A DNA stretch of 64,000 bases from Vandiemenella viatica (Eukaryota; Arthropoda; Insecta; Orthoptera; Morabidae), in NCBI GenBank assembly GCA_031002005.1, contig JARYHS010013630.1, positions 25,325,112 through 25,389,111 on the forward strand. The letters run 5' to 3'. Below are positions 62,759 to 64,000 of the stretch, one piece after another. The stretch's first letter is position 1; the number at the start of each line of letters is the position of its first letter. The translations under genes were made by a program, and so were the position numbers. The notes under the pieces were generated by a model that saw only the letters and a program-made list of their open reading frames with translations, ran no database searches and was not told the origin of the DNA.

Positions 62759-64000
62759 GTAATTGTCTTCTCAGTATGTGATTGTATAGCATTTGTGCAT
62801 AATTTCTGTTTTGTGGTTAAGCTCTTCCAGTTTTGTATACCTACTATTATTCAACCATTATGTAATATGTAATAACATCCTGAATAGTGATGTAGGCAGA
62901 AGAGTAACCATTGATTACTTTTTCTTCCATTATAAAGTTTCCTATACACTATTTCTGATTACTATTTTTTAAATTACAGAGACCAGTGAAGTTCATTTTT
63001 CAAAACTGTATAGGAGGTCCCATTTTTGCATTTCAAATTAATGATATTTATTGATTAAGAAAATAGTTGGCACCAGATTTTCTTTTCTCTTTGCTCTATT
63101 CAATTATTTTTCAATAATACTGTGAGAATCGCCCTAATTTTCGGGATGGCCATGGACAAGATATTGATTTGCTATTGACTTGATTTTAAGGTGTTCAACA
63201 TCAAAACTTTACATTACAATAACAGGGCTATTCTTTTGTTATCCACCGCAATTGTTGAAGTGGAATTTCACATTAGCATCTGGCTTCAACGGTGCCAACT
63301 TTTCAAGAAACTATAAAACATTAGATCCAATTTCTATATCTCTTCTGTTCCTTAATCTGTGCCTACAACAAGGTGTTCTCAGTGTTGAACTTGTCTCATT
63401 GTTGAAAAATAAAGTCTGCACTTTTTGACTGAGGCAGCTACTGGAAAATGGGGATAATAGACTCCAATAGGCCACAGACATTGGAGTCTAGGAATGAGGA
63501 AGAATGGAGTTCTCCTCACATGTCTTCACATGGAGCACCTTATTTGGTGATTCCAGTGTGTAGCCAGGAGTGTAGTGCTTACAAATTGACTATTGTTTCA
63601 TTATGCTTCATCAATTTTAAAAGGCGATATATATGTTTATAAGTTAAACAATCCATTGAGCATGTATCAAAAATCTCAACTGCACTGCCTCATATTTTTA
63701 CAAAATGTGATTTAAGTTTGCAACAGTTTATAAGTTTTTAATTCTACAAAACTTCTTAAAGGTGTTAACTGTTTGCCTCATTTGATGAAGTGTCATCATC
63801 ACAACATCCTTAATCTCCACTAACTTACAAGAATAGAGTGTTGATTCTGTTTATATGAGAAAATATTGTTTCCATTTTTTTTTCCATATCTTTGTAATGA
63901 GAAACATATTTACATTCCTATAAAGTGCAGTCAAGTTCTAAGGTTTTTCTAATAATTACTCCAGATAGCTCATACTATCCTCACTTTTCAACATAAGCTC
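62759..64000. other. Intron after exon H, nothing recognised
   Basis: No UBE3B terminal exon (expected SVLRGFF and a TSSTC active-site block) and no clear mobile element. Open frames at 63180-63428 and 63448-63642 show no family motif. Confidence 0.5.

Noticed and set aside
1..64000. Endogenous viral elements
   Set aside because: All RT-like coding found belongs to LINEs; the endonuclease fragments to LINEs or Penelope-like elements; LTRs are solo and lack gag, pol or env. I saw no viral coding remnant.

Overview
This is a 64 kb piece of an insect nuclear genome. The evidence is spliceosomal GT-AG introns of up to 16.6 kb, an AT-rich background, and introns filled with arthropod-type transposable elements. 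The SINE and LINE families (a tRNA-headed SINE with a 'ccccaaatcactccaggcgaa' type body, and an RTE-like LINE with a 'gtcgtcagtcttttgactgg' tail) resemble repeats I associate with large hemimetabolous genomes such as Orthoptera, stick insects and roaches. That placement is inference.

The only host gene I can support is the 3' half of UBE3B, a HECT-type E3 ubiquitin ligase, on the + strand. Eight exons (3038-3210, 4595-4740, 15229-15365, 24412-24575, 27355-27617, 44176-44305, 58533-58697, 62647-62758) join in frame into 430 codons. They cover the segment before the HECT domain, all of the HECT N-lobe and the start of the C-lobe. The 5' exons lie upstream of the window. The last exon or exons, which should carry the catalytic cysteine and the C-terminal tail, lie downstream.

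Almost everything else is transposon sequence in the introns. (i) At least six copies of one CR1/L2-like LINE family share a conserved 3' stem-loop. (ii) RTE-like LINE fragments, one of them a dated 1.4 kb insertion with a 10 bp target duplication. (iii) Two tRNA-derived SINE families. (iv) Penelope-like elements (PLEs), recognised by GIY-YIG endonuclease fragments and by palindromic insertions with 12-14 bp target duplications; one contains a hammerhead-ribozyme-like core. (v) DNA transposons: a Tc1-like element with TA duplication and a DD36E-type spacing, a mariner-like element, an 8.6 kb DUF4371-type hAT with a perfect 8 bp target duplication, a PIF/Harbinger derivative with a MADF-like ORF, a pogo-like element, a second hAT fragment, and a 'TACGTGG' MITE family present twice. 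(vi) Two Helitron-like elements, one of which carries a 368 bp satellite with higher-order (2 x ~184 bp) structure. (vii) Solo LTRs.

The most striking region is 27842-41140 in the exon E/F intron. One CR1-like LINE is split by a mariner-like element, which is itself split by a solo LTR, an RTE LINE and the hAT element. The hAT and the LTR contain further insertions. Most of these junctions can be read to the base from target-site duplications, so the order of insertion can be reconstructed.

Coordinates of exons and of elements with target duplications are read to the base. Limits of diverged repeat fragments are approximate. No database search was run; family names rest on motif recognition.
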